From: Streptomyces globosus
GTDB lineage: Bacteria; Actinomycetota; Actinomycetes; Streptomycetales; Streptomycetaceae
Direction of reading: 5' to 3'
NCBI RefSeq assembly: GCF_003325375.1
Contig: NZ_CP030862.1
Location: 4,157,501 to 4,221,500, forward strand
Length of the DNA stretch: 64,000 nucleotides
The notes below the pieces were generated by a model. It was not told the DNA's origin. It searched no databases and saw nothing but the letters and a program-made list of their open reading frames with translations. The number at the start of each line of letters is the position of its first letter. Within the stretch, counting starts at the first letter, position 1. The position numbers and the translations under genes are program-made. Below, piece by piece: positions 18,779-25,846 of this stretch.

Positions 18779-20343
18779 GCCGCCGCCTGCTCCCCGGCAT
18801 CGCGGCCCGGGAGGACATCCCCTCCGGCCTCCTCGACCGGTTGGTGGCAATCGCCGTCACCGGAGGGGGGCCGGGCGACGACCGCGCTGCCGTGTGGCAG
18901 CTGGCCTGGACGCTCTGCGACCGCAGCGACCTCGGCGCGGAGCGGGCGCGCGCCCTCGCCGCGTCCGACCCGGACACCGCCGTCGTACTCGCCCGTTCCG
19001 GGCTGCTCTCCCCCGCCGACGTGGATCCGGCCGCCCGGCCGCAGGCGGCGCTGGCCCTGCTGGACGAGGGCTCCGGTCGGCCCGGGTGGGCCCGGCTGCT
19101 CGCGGCTTCCCCCGACCGCGAGATCCGGTGGCGGCTGGCGTCCTGCCCGGGGCTCCCGCCGGACGTGGCGCAGGCGCTGGCCGCCGACCCGGACCCGGGC
19201 GTCGCCGCCGAGATCGCACTGTGGACGGCGGACCCGGCGCTTGCCGCCCGGCTCGCCTCGCACCCGGACGCGGAGGTCCGGTCGGCCGCCGCGCTGAACG
19301 GGGCCACCCCGCCTGAGGTGCTCACCGCGCTCGTCACCGGCGAGGGGCTCCCGCCGGCGCGGTCCTGCCCCGTATGCGGCCGCGGGGAGGCACCCGCCCC
19401 GTACGAACCGCCCGCCCGGGCCCGCTGCTCCGGGGCGCACGAGTCCGCCGTACACGACACCCTGGAGCGCGCCGCCCGCAATCCGGCGACGCCGGCCTCG
19501 GTCGCAGAGGGCATGGCCGGCCACCCGTCCGTCCTGGTCCGGTGGGCGCTCGCCGAACGGGCCGACCTGCCTCAGGAGGTGTACGCGCGCCTCGGCGCGG
19601 ACCCGGCCGTCGCGGTCCGCCGCGCGGTCGCCGAGAACCCGGCGATTCGGGAACCCCTGATCCGCACCCTGGCGGCTCGCCGCGACGACCCCGACGTGCT
19701 GCGCGCGTTGGCCCGCCACCCCCGGCTGCCGCTCGACGTACTGGCCGAGGTGGCGTCGGCGGTGCGCATCGGCCCGGTCCTGCTGCCGTCCGTCGCCGCC
19801 GCGGACCCGGAGGACCTCGCCCGTGCGGCCGCCTCGTCGCCGGCGGCGGTGCGCATGCTGATCACCGAGCGGCACGACCTGCCCGCCCCGCTGCGGGACG
19901 CCCTGGCCGACGACGCGGACGCCGCGGTGGCCAGGGCCGCGGCCCCGCACCCGGGCCTGTCCGGAGAGCAGTTGCGCGCGATGGTGGCGCGGCATGGGGG
20001 GCAGGTCTGCGCGCGGGTCGCCGCGAACCCCGGCGCCCCCGCGGACCTGCTGGAGGAGTTGGCCCGGCGCGATCCGCCGGTGCGGCGGGCGCTCCGCGCG
20101 ATCGCCGTCCACCCGAACGCGACGCCAGCGGCGCTGCTGGTGTGCCTGGAGGACGCGCGGGCCTGCAAGGACGCCGCCGCCCACCCCGCGCTGCCCGCGG
20201 CCGTGGTGGTGCGGCTGCTGGACCATCCATGCGCGGAGGTGGCGTGGGCGGCGGTCGGCCATCCGGCGCTCCCGGTGGCGGCGGTGGAGCGGCTGGTCGC
20301 GGAGGCCGAGCGTGCCGGGCCGGGCGGGCGGGCGCCGGGCTGA
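18775..20343 (+). CDS. Helical-repeat (LRV/HEAT-like) protein with a central Cys cluster
   Basis: 522 residues built from ~22-24-residue helical repeats: for example LAADPDPGVAAEIALWT, LASHPDAEVRSAAALNG, MAGHPSVLVRWALAE, LDHPCAEVAWAAVGHPALP. The repeating pattern (His/Asp-Pro followed by VRxALA) fits leucine-rich-repeat-variant or HEAT-like solenoids that bind proteins. In the middle stands CPVCGRGEAPAPY with another Cys about 12 residues on (ARARCSG), possibly a zinc or Fe-S site; LRV proteins often carry an Fe-S cluster, though usually at the N-terminus. Its start overlaps the LysR stop (ATGA). The protein is probably cytoplasmic and a scaffold; the partner is unknown. Confidence 0.8.
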   Translation: MSRRLLPGIAAREDIPSGLLDRLVAIAVTGGGPGDDRAAVWQLAWTLCDRSDLGAERARALAASDPDTAVVLARSGLLSPADVDPAARPQAALALLDEGSGRPGWARLLAASPDREIRWRLASCPGLPPDVAQALAADPDPGVAAEIALWTADPALAARLASHPDAEVRSAAALNGATPPEVLTALVTGEGLPPARSCPVCGRGEAPAPYEPPARARCSGAHESAVHDTLERAARNPATPASVAEGMAGHPSVLVRWALAERADLPQEVYARLGADPAVAVRRAVAENPAIREPLIRTLAARRDDPDVLRALARHPRLPLDVLAEVASAVRIGPVLLPSVAAADPEDLARAAASSPAAVRMLITERHDLPAPLRDALADDADAAVARAAAPHPGLSGEQLRAMVARHGGQVCARVAANPGAPADLLEELARRDPPVRRALRAIAVHPNATPAALLVCLEDARACKDAAAHPALPAAVVVRLLDHPCAEVAWAAVGHPALPVAAVERLVAEAERAGPGGRAPG

Positions 20344-20457
20344 GGGCCGGGCCGGTCCGCTGCCGTCGGCACTGCGGCCGCCGCCGCCCCGTCACTTCCA
20401 CAGCCCGGGTGTCGTTAGCGCCAAGGGGTTGACTCTGGGGGGCGAAGGGATGACGGA

Positions 20458-21942
20458 ATGCGGCAGTTTCCTCTGGAGATGCACGGCATGGCACCGGGCC
20501 GGGTCGTCGAATGGCGGTTGCGGTCCACGGCAGGGCCGGAGCCGGCCGCTGAGACAGAGGGCAGGAGGGCGTCCTTCAACCAGGACAAGCACTTCACCGT
20601 CGCGGAGGAGAGCCGCGGCGCCGACGACCCCGTCGCCTCCTGGCTGGCGGTCACATTCGAGGTCTCCGAGGACCTCGACGAGGAGGCGATGACGCGGGCC
20701 CTCCTCGCGTTCGTCCGGCGGCACGAGGTGCTGCGGTGCGAGTTCCGGCGCCTGGCCGGCGAGTTGGCGTGCGAGCCGATCCCGCCGGCCGAACTCGCCC
20801 TCGCCGTGCACCCCGTCGCGTCCTTCGACTCGGCCCCGGAGCTGGTCGGCTTCCTGTCCGAGCGGTTCCAGCGGAGCATCGACACCCTGGCCTGGCCGCT
20901 GTTCACGATGGGCGCGGTCCTGCGCCCCGGATCGGCGACCGTCTACCTCGCCTTCGACCACATCGTGTGCGACGGCCTGTCCATGCCGATCGTGGTGCAG
21001 GAGGTGCAGGACGCGTACGAGGCGCTGCGCCGCGGCGAGCAGCCGGACGAGCAGCCGGCGCCCAGCTACCTGGACTTCGCGGAGGAGCAGCGCCGCCGCT
21101 ACCTGTCCTTCGGCGCGGGCGACGCGCGGCTCGGCTACTGGAAGGACTTCATCGCCCGCGGCGGAGGCGAGTTCTTCCCCCGGTTCCCCCTCGAACTGGG
21201 CGTGGAGCCGGGCCTGATGTACCCCATCGTCAACGAGGCGTCGCCGCTGCTGGACGCCGCCGAGACGGAGGTCTTCGACAAGGCGTGCCGGGAGGCCGGC
21301 GGGAAGGCCTTCATGGGGGTGCTGGCGGCGGTGGCCGTGTGCCTGCGGGATGCCGGGGGGCCCGGCGTGTACCGGGGGTTCATGCCGGTGAGCGAGCGCG
21401 GGCGGTCGGGCTGGTCGCAGTCGGTGGGCTGGTTCGTGAACACGATGCCGATCGAGTTCGACGCCTCGCCGGGGCGGGGTTTCGCGGAGGTCGTGGCGGG
21501 GGTGCGGGCGGGGTTCGGCGCGATGATGGACCACATCGACGTGCCGTTCGTCCGGGCCTGGGAGCTGCTGGCGCCGGCGGAGTTCGCGGCCCGGTCGTGG
21601 CCGTACCCGGTGAACTTCTTCTCGTACATCGACATGCGCAAGTGCCCCGGCGCCGAGCGGCACGCCGACTGGCGGCCCGCGTCGCACGTCTGGTCGGCGC
21701 GTGCGAACGGTGTGTGCTCCTGGTTCCAGCGCGACGCGGAAGGGCTCCACATGAACTCGATCTACGTGGACACCCCGGCGGCACGCCACACCATGGCCGC
21801 GTTCCAGGAGGCGCTGCGGCGGACGGTCACGGAGATCGCACGCCACGGCTCCTTCGGCCGCCCGATCGGGCTGGCTGCCCCCCGGGGGCCGGTCGGGGCG
21901 GCGCTCGGGGTCAGCGGATACGGGTACGCCGCCCGCGGCTGA
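20458..21942 (+). CDS. Stand-alone condensation-domain acyltransferase
   Basis: 494 residues with the two-lobed condensation/acyltransferase fold of NRPS C domains, PapA and wax-ester synthases. Core motif: DHIVCDG (D167-H168-x3-D172-G173), where the usual HHxxxDG has Asp for the first His but keeps the catalytic second His. Other family blocks: RRHEVLRCEFRR near the N-terminus, SVGWFVNTMPIEF for the late DFGWG-like region, and VPFVRAWELL. No adenylation, carrier or thioesterase domain is attached or nearby. It should join an acyl group from a carrier or CoA to an alcohol or amine. The ATG at 20458 follows GAAGGGA by 8 bp; an overlapping out-of-frame ATG occurs at 20450. Substrates are unknown. 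Confidence 0.85.
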   Translation: MRQFPLEMHGMAPGRVVEWRLRSTAGPEPAAETEGRRASFNQDKHFTVAEESRGADDPVASWLAVTFEVSEDLDEEAMTRALLAFVRRHEVLRCEFRRLAGELACEPIPPAELALAVHPVASFDSAPELVGFLSERFQRSIDTLAWPLFTMGAVLRPGSATVYLAFDHIVCDGLSMPIVVQEVQDAYEALRRGEQPDEQPAPSYLDFAEEQRRRYLSFGAGDARLGYWKDFIARGGGEFFPRFPLELGVEPGLMYPIVNEASPLLDAAETEVFDKACREAGGKAFMGVLAAVAVCLRDAGGPGVYRGFMPVSERGRSGWSQSVGWFVNTMPIEFDASPGRGFAEVVAGVRAGFGAMMDHIDVPFVRAWELLAPAEFAARSWPYPVNFFSYIDMRKCPGAERHADWRPASHVWSARANGVCSWFQRDAEGLHMNSIYVDTPAARHTMAAFQEALRRTVTEIARHGSFGRPIGLAAPRGPVGAALGVSGYGYAARG

Positions 21943-22067
21943 GGCGCGCAGGCAGGGCGGCGGGGTACCGTCCGCGGCACGCGCGGGTCGGGCGGGGCGG
22001 CCCGAGGGAAGCCGGTACGGGCCTCCCGGCGCCGCGACCGGGGCGCCCGCACGCCCCTACGGGCCCT

Positions 22068-22087
22068 CGGCGGCGGATCCGCCGCCG
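22068..22087. promoter_or_regulatory. Perfect 20-bp palindrome upstream of the DoxX gene
   Basis: Centre GGATCC with CGGCGGC arms, 73 bp before the DoxX start. It could be a regulator-binding site or a terminator of the upstream condensation gene. Confidence 0.4.
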
Positions 22088-22160
22088 CGCGGACTGCCGC
22101 GCGAGGCTACCGGCCAGTACGATGCCGGGGTCCCCTGCTTCCGGCGAAAGGACCGCTCCC

Positions 22161-22538
22161 GTGCCGCGCACCCCTTCCTCCCCCGCGCTCCTCGCCGGCT
22201 TCCTGGCCGCGATGGGGGTGGCGCACGCCGTCGCACCGAAGCCGTTCGACGCGATCGTCCCGCGGGCGCTGCCGGGCAGCCCGCGGCTGTGGACGTACGC
22301 GAGCGGCGCGGCGGAGCTGGCGGTGGCGGCGGGGATCGCCCATCCGCGGACCCGCCGGGTCGCCGGACTGGCCGCGGCGGCGCTCTTCGTCGGGGTCTTC
22401 CCCGCGAACGTGCAGATGGCCGCCGACGCGCGCCGCCGCTCGCCCGCCCACCGGGCCGTGGCGTTCGGCCGGCTGCCGCTGCAGGTGCCGCTCGTGCTGT
22501 GGGCGCGCAGCGTCAGCCGCGGGGCGGCCTCCCGCTGA
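22161..22538 (+). CDS. DoxX-like small membrane protein
   Basis: 125 residues with about four hydrophobic segments: LLAGFLAAMGVAHAVAP, LWTYASGAAELAVAAGIA, VAGLAAAALFVGVFPANV and LPLQVPLVLWA. The spacing, the conserved MGVAHA start and the FPANVQMA block fit the DoxX family of membrane proteins linked to quinone or redox metabolism. GTG at 22161 has GAAAGGA upstream. It sits alone between the condensation gene (218 bp upstream) and a convergent small gene. The role is not inferable. Confidence 0.82.
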   Translation: MPRTPSSPALLAGFLAAMGVAHAVAPKPFDAIVPRALPGSPRLWTYASGAAELAVAAGIAHPRTRRVAGLAAAALFVGVFPANVQMAADARRRSPAHRAVAFGRLPLQVPLVLWARSVSRGAASR

Positions 22539-22582
22539 GGTGCTGCCGGTCCGGGGGCCGCCGGGCCCGGCCCGGGGCACGC

Positions 22583-22852
22583 TCAGCGGCTGTCGCCCGA
22601 CCAGTCCCAGCGCGCCGGGTCATGGGCCCGCCGGCGGTAGTGGGCGCGGCCGCCCGGACCGTAGCGGCCTATCTCCGTGGGCAGCGCCGCCTCCTCGGCG
22701 AGGCGGCGCGCGCTCCATCCCGTGATGTCGAGCAGGAGCCCGTCGAGGGGCCCGCCGACCAGTTCGCCGTACTGGCGGCCGGGCTGCGCGCCGGGGTCGG
22801 GGTCTTCGTGGTCGGCGCCGTAGACCCGGCGCCGGAGCATCCTGTCGTCCAT
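22583..22852 (-). CDS. Small conserved hypothetical protein
   Basis: 89 residues, charged and soluble: it starts MDDRMLRRRVYGADHEDPD, has QYGELVGGPLDGLLLDITGW in the middle and ends GRAHYRRRAHDPARWDWSGDS. The ELVGGPLDG...YGPGGR pattern recurs in small streptomycete proteins of unknown function. The ATG at 22852 is the only good start and leaves 48 bp to the divergent thioredoxin-like gene. No known domain. Confidence 0.7.
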   Translation of the reverse strand: MDDRMLRRRVYGADHEDPDPGAQPGRQYGELVGGPLDGLLLDITGWSARRLAEEAALPTEIGRYGPGGRAHYRRRAHDPARWDWSGDSR

Positions 22853-22900
22853 ACCCGCCAGCTTCACAGACGCCACTGACAACCGAGCAGGAGCACCGCC

Positions 22901-23248
22901 ATGGCACATCGCGTACACCGGCCGGCCGAGGACGAGGAGTTCGCGTTCGTCCTGCGGATGGCCGAGGGGCCGGTGCTGGCGTGTTTCGTCGGGAGCTGGC
23001 CCAAGGCGCTCGCGGCGAGCCGCGAGATGGACGCGCTCGCGGCCGAAGCAGCCGCGGAGTACGGGCCGCGCCTGACGGCGGTGCGCGCCGACATGGCCCG
23101 CTGCCCCGGCCCCACCCGTCGGTTCGGCGTCACCTCCGCGCCGACCGCGCTCATCCTGCGCGACGGGCGGGAGGCGGCGCGGTACGAGGGCCCGGCGGCG
23201 CCGGAGGAGTTCCGGGCGTTCCTGCGGGAGCACCTCGGCGCGCCCTGA
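22901..23248 (+). CDS. Thioredoxin-fold protein lacking the CxxC active site
   Basis: 115 residues following the thioredoxin pattern: a strand GPVLACFVGSWPKAL in the place of FWAxWCGPC, helix ASREMDALAAEAAAEYG, strand LTAVRADMARCPGPTRRFGVTSAPTALILRDGREAARYEG with the cis-Pro motif SAPT, and a final helix EEFRAFLREHL. Both redox Cys are missing (SWPKAL), so it cannot act as a disulfide reductase and more likely binds a partner or acts as a chaperone. AGGAG lies about 10 bp before the ATG. It ends in a hairpin at 23239-23269. Confidence 0.82.
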   Translation: MAHRVHRPAEDEEFAFVLRMAEGPVLACFVGSWPKALAASREMDALAAEAAAEYGPRLTAVRADMARCPGPTRRFGVTSAPTALILRDGREAARYEGPAAPEEFRAFLREHLGAP

Positions 23249-23269
23249 GGCCCGCGTCCGCAGGGCGCG
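23239..23269 (+). terminator. Terminator after the thioredoxin-like gene
   Basis: A 9-bp perfect stem (23239-23247 with 23261-23269), 13-nt loop. The left arm overlaps the stop codon. Confidence 0.55.
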
Positions 23270-23394
23270 GCAGGGTCGGGCGCCCGTGCGGACGCGGCGG
23301 CCATCTGGCCGAAACGGGTATGGGTCGGATAGATGCCCAGGGCATGTAATGGGTTCACACGACGGAGCCCCGGACCACGCCGACGAGGTGCTGC

Positions 23395-24582
23395 ATGTCA
23401 GAGACCGTTGTCTTCCCGCAGAACCGGACCTGCCCCTACCACCCGCCGACCGCCTACGAACCCCTGCGCGCGGGGCGCCCCCTGTCCCGGGTGAGCCTCT
23501 TCGACGGCCGCTCCGTGTGGATCGTCACCGGGCACGCCGAGGCACGCGCCCTGCTCGCCGACGCCCGCCTGTCCTCCGACCGGCAGAACGCGGCCTTCCC
23601 CGCCCCCACCCCGCGTTTCGCGGGCCTGCGCGACCGCCGCACCGCCCTGCTCGGTGTGGACGACCCGGAGCACAACGCGCAGCGCCGGATGCTGATCCCG
23701 AGCTTCACCCTGAAGCGGACCGCGGCCCTGCGGCCCCGGATCCAGGAGACGGTGGACCGGCTGCTCGACGACATGGTGGCGCGCGGCCCGCGGGCGGAGC
23801 TGGTCGGCGCGTTCGCCCTGCCGGTGCCGTCGATGGTGATCTGCGACGTGCTGGGGGTCCCGTACGAGGACCACGAGTTCTTCGAGGAGCAGTCGCGCCG
23901 GCTGCTGCGCGGCCCGGAGATGGCCGACGTCGAGGACGCCCGCACCCGCATCAACGCCTACCTGGCGGAGCTGATCGAGCGGAAGCGGTCCGAGCCCGGC
24001 GAGGGCCTCCTCGACGAGCTGGTCGGCCGGCACGTGGAGGCGGGCGGGACGGACGTCGGCGAGCTGGTGTCGCTGGCGGCGATCCTGCTGATCGCGGGCC
24101 ACGAGACCACGGCGAACATGATCTCGCTGGGGACGTTCACCCTGCTGCGGCACCCGGAGCAGCTGGCGGAGCTGCGGGAGGACCCCTCGCTGCTCCCGGC
24201 CGCGGTGGAGGAGCTGATGCGGTTCCTGTCGATCGCGGACGGCATGCTGCGGGTGGCCACCGAGGACATCGAGGTGGGCGGTGTGACAGTCCGCGCCGAT
24301 GACGGGGTCGTCTTCTCCACGTCCGTCATCAACCGGGACGAGGCCGTCTTCGAGCGGCCGGACGTCCTCGACTGGCACCGTCCGGCCCGCCACCACCTCG
24401 GCTTCGGCTTCGGCGTGCACCAGTGCCTGGGGCAGAACCTGGCGCGGGCCGAGATGGAGATCGCCCTGGGCACCCTGTTCGCTCGGCTGCCCGGGCTGCG
24501 GCTGGCGGCCGACCCGGACCGCATCCCGTTCAAGCCGGGCGACACCCTCCAGGGCATGGTCGAACTGCCGGTGGCGTGGTGA
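23395..24582 (+). CDS. Cytochrome P450 (CYP105-like)
   Basis: 395 residues, a full-length soluble bacterial P450. Seen: I-helix AGHETT (about 235-240), an ExxR-type region, and the heme-binding loop GFGFGVHQCLG with axial Cys344. The N-terminus starts SETVVFPQNRTCPYHPPTAYEPL, without a membrane anchor. The sequence style is like the CYP105 group, which hydroxylate many small molecules. It uses the ferredoxin encoded directly after it (stop/start overlap TGGTGA). The substrate is unknown; no biosynthetic cluster adjoins, so degradation or detoxification is as likely as biosynthesis. Confidence 0.95.
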   Translation: MSETVVFPQNRTCPYHPPTAYEPLRAGRPLSRVSLFDGRSVWIVTGHAEARALLADARLSSDRQNAAFPAPTPRFAGLRDRRTALLGVDDPEHNAQRRMLIPSFTLKRTAALRPRIQETVDRLLDDMVARGPRAELVGAFALPVPSMVICDVLGVPYEDHEFFEEQSRRLLRGPEMADVEDARTRINAYLAELIERKRSEPGEGLLDELVGRHVEAGGTDVGELVSLAAILLIAGHETTANMISLGTFTLLRHPEQLAELREDPSLLPAAVEELMRFLSIADGMLRVATEDIEVGGVTVRADDGVVFSTSVINRDEAVFERPDVLDWHRPARHHLGFGFGVHQCLGQNLARAEMEIALGTLFARLPGLRLAADPDRIPFKPGDTLQGMVELPVAW

Positions 24583-24830
24583 GCGGCGACGCGCCGCGCG
24601 AGCGGCGCACCGGCGGCGGCGCGGCCGGCGCCGTCGCCGTCGCCGTCGACCGCGGTGTCTGCATCGGCGCCGGCCAGTGCGCCCTGACCGCGCCCGAGGT
24701 GTTCACGCAGGACGACGACGGCTTCGGGCAGGTGCTGCCGGGGCGGGAGGACGGCCACGGCAGCGCCCTGCTGCGGGAGGCCGTCCGCGCCTGCCCCGTC
24801 TCGGCGGTCTCGCTGCGGACGGGCGGCTGA
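24579..24830 (+). CDS. Ferredoxin, probably 3Fe-4S type, partner of the P450
   Basis: 83 residues. Cluster ligands: CIGAGQC (C-x5-C) and ACPVSAV near the C-terminus, the pattern of 3Fe-4S ferredoxins that pass electrons to actinobacterial P450s. An unusual N-terminal extension of about 20 residues (SGDAPRERRTGGGAAGA) precedes the usual VAVDRGVCIG start. GTG at 24579 overlaps the P450 stop, so translation is coupled. A reductase is not encoded nearby and must come from elsewhere. A 14-bp hairpin follows. Confidence 0.92.
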   Translation: MSGDAPRERRTGGGAAGAVAVAVDRGVCIGAGQCALTAPEVFTQDDDGFGQVLPGREDGHGSALLREAVRACPVSAVSLRTGG

Positions 24831-24863
24831 GCCGCAGGGCCGCCGGCCCTGGGGCGGACGGTC

Positions 24864-24898
24864 GCGGGCCCCGCCGGATGCCTGCCGGCGGGGCCCGC
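24864..24898. terminator. Bidirectional terminator between ferredoxin and cold-shock genes
   Basis: A perfect 14-bp stem (24864-24877 with 24885-24898) and 7-nt loop between the convergent genes. Confidence 0.85.
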
Positions 24899-24936
24899 TG
24901 CCGGACGTCTCGCGAATGCGTGGAGTGGTGTCCGGG

Positions 24937-25143
24937 TCAGGAGTGGGGAACGACGTTCTCCGCCTGGGGGCCCTTGGGGCCCTGGACCACGTCGTATTCG
25001 ACCTTCTGGTTCTCCTCCAGCGACCGGTACCCGGAGGACTGGATCGCGGAGAAGTGGACGAAGACGTCGGGGCCGCCCGCGTCCTGCGTGATGAAGCCGA
25101 ACCCCTTCTCCGCGTTGAACCACTTCACGATGCCTGTTGCCAT
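24937..25143 (-). CDS. Cold-shock protein (CspA family)
   Basis: 68 residues, the usual CSP length. RNP1 KGFGFI (KWFNAEKGFGFITQD) and RNP2 VFVHFSAI are intact. The small OB-fold protein binds single-stranded nucleic acid and melts RNA structure. The ATG at 25143 has GAAGGATC upstream. The 159 bp leader to the next gene may hold the promoter and a structured 5' region. It lies within 1 kb of the DEAD-box helicase gene, a pairing that fits a shared role in RNA remodelling. Confidence 0.95.
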   Translation of the reverse strand: MATGIVKWFNAEKGFGFITQDAGGPDVFVHFSAIQSSGYRSLEENQKVEYDVVQGPKGPQAENVVPHS

Positions 25144-25302
25144 TGGTGCTGATCCTTCTCAACGTGCCACGCGGACCGCACAAACGGTGCAGTCGTCACG
25201 ATCCTTCCCTTGTGTCCCGCCCGCCACACTCCGGGTGCAGCCAACCGGGGACGGATCGAACACCAGGCCGCCCGCGGCGGGACGCGCGGGCACGCCGGCT
25301 GT

Positions 25303-25665
25303 TCAGACGCCGGCGTCCGGGGCGGGGGCCGGCGCCGCGCGGCGGGGGCGGCCGGCCGCGGCGCGGCGGCCTCCGCTCATGCGGCAGCCCAGGCAGTCCG
25401 TGTGGCCGCCGCGCGCCGCGGTGTCGCGGACCCGCCAGTCCCATGCGGATTCGGGCCGGGGGCCGCTCGGCTTGCCCCAGCCGGCCAGGTGCAGCAGCCA
25501 GGTGGCAAGCCCGGCCGCCGCGACGACCGCGAGGCCCAGCCAGAGGACCGGCTCCGAGGAGAGGCACAGTCCGGTGCCGGCGACGGCACTGCCGAGGACC
25601 GCCAGGGCGGTTCCGGTCCAGCCGGCCACGGTGTGCCCCATGTCCACGTGCCCGTGCGCGCTCAT
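25303..25665 (-). CDS. Small membrane protein related to the HGxxPAAW family
   Basis: 120 residues. It starts MSAHGHVDMGHTVAGWTG, the HG...AGW pattern of small streptomycete HGxxPAAW-type membrane proteins. Two hydrophobic helices follow (TALAVLGSAVAGTGLCL; VLWLGLAVVAAAGLATWLLHLA). The C-terminus is a long soluble tail with TDCLGCRMSGGRR and an Arg/Ala/Pro-rich end; the CLGC pair could bind metal. Its ATG (cat at 25663-25665) overlaps, on the other strand, the ATG of the possible leader frame at 25664. Function unknown. Confidence 0.72.
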   Translation of the reverse strand: MSAHGHVDMGHTVAGWTGTALAVLGSAVAGTGLCLSSEPVLWLGLAVVAAAGLATWLLHLAGWGKPSGPRPESAWDWRVRDTAARGGHTDCLGCRMSGGRRAAAGRPRRAAPAPAPDAGV

Positions 25666-25846
25666 GCGTTCTCCCAGTAGGCTTCCGAACAGGAAGTTTC
25701 ACCTCGCGAGAGCCCGGGAGCACCTGGACCGCCTGCGTTCCGGCGGGGCCGCGGCCCTGGCCGCCGCCGCGGCGGGCGCCCCCCGGGGCGCACAGGCCCC
25801 GATGGTAAAATCTCCCTTTTCGCGCCCCGAGGAAGGCTCTGCATGA
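25664..25846 (+). CDS. Possible leader ORF coupled to the DEAD-box helicase
   Basis: A possible 60-residue frame ending in ATGA with the helicase start. The predicted peptide is basic then Ala-rich: RLPNRKFHLARAREHLDRLR, then GGAAALAAAAAGAPRGAQAP and MVKSPFSRPEEGS. The ATG at 25664 has no good ribosome site, and the DNA from about 25689 (AACAGGAAGTTTCACC) could instead be a regulatory leader. Reported because the exact stop/start overlap with the helicase and the helix-like composition are suggestive; it may be non-coding. Confidence 0.35.
   Translation: MRSPSRLPNRKFHLARAREHLDRLRSGGAAALAAAAAGAPRGAQAPMVKSPFSRPEEGSA

Noticed and set aside
20458..24830. A secondary-metabolite gene cluster (condensation protein, P450, ferredoxin)
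   Set aside because: Unrelated genes on both strands and clear terminators separate them; no scaffold-building enzyme is present.
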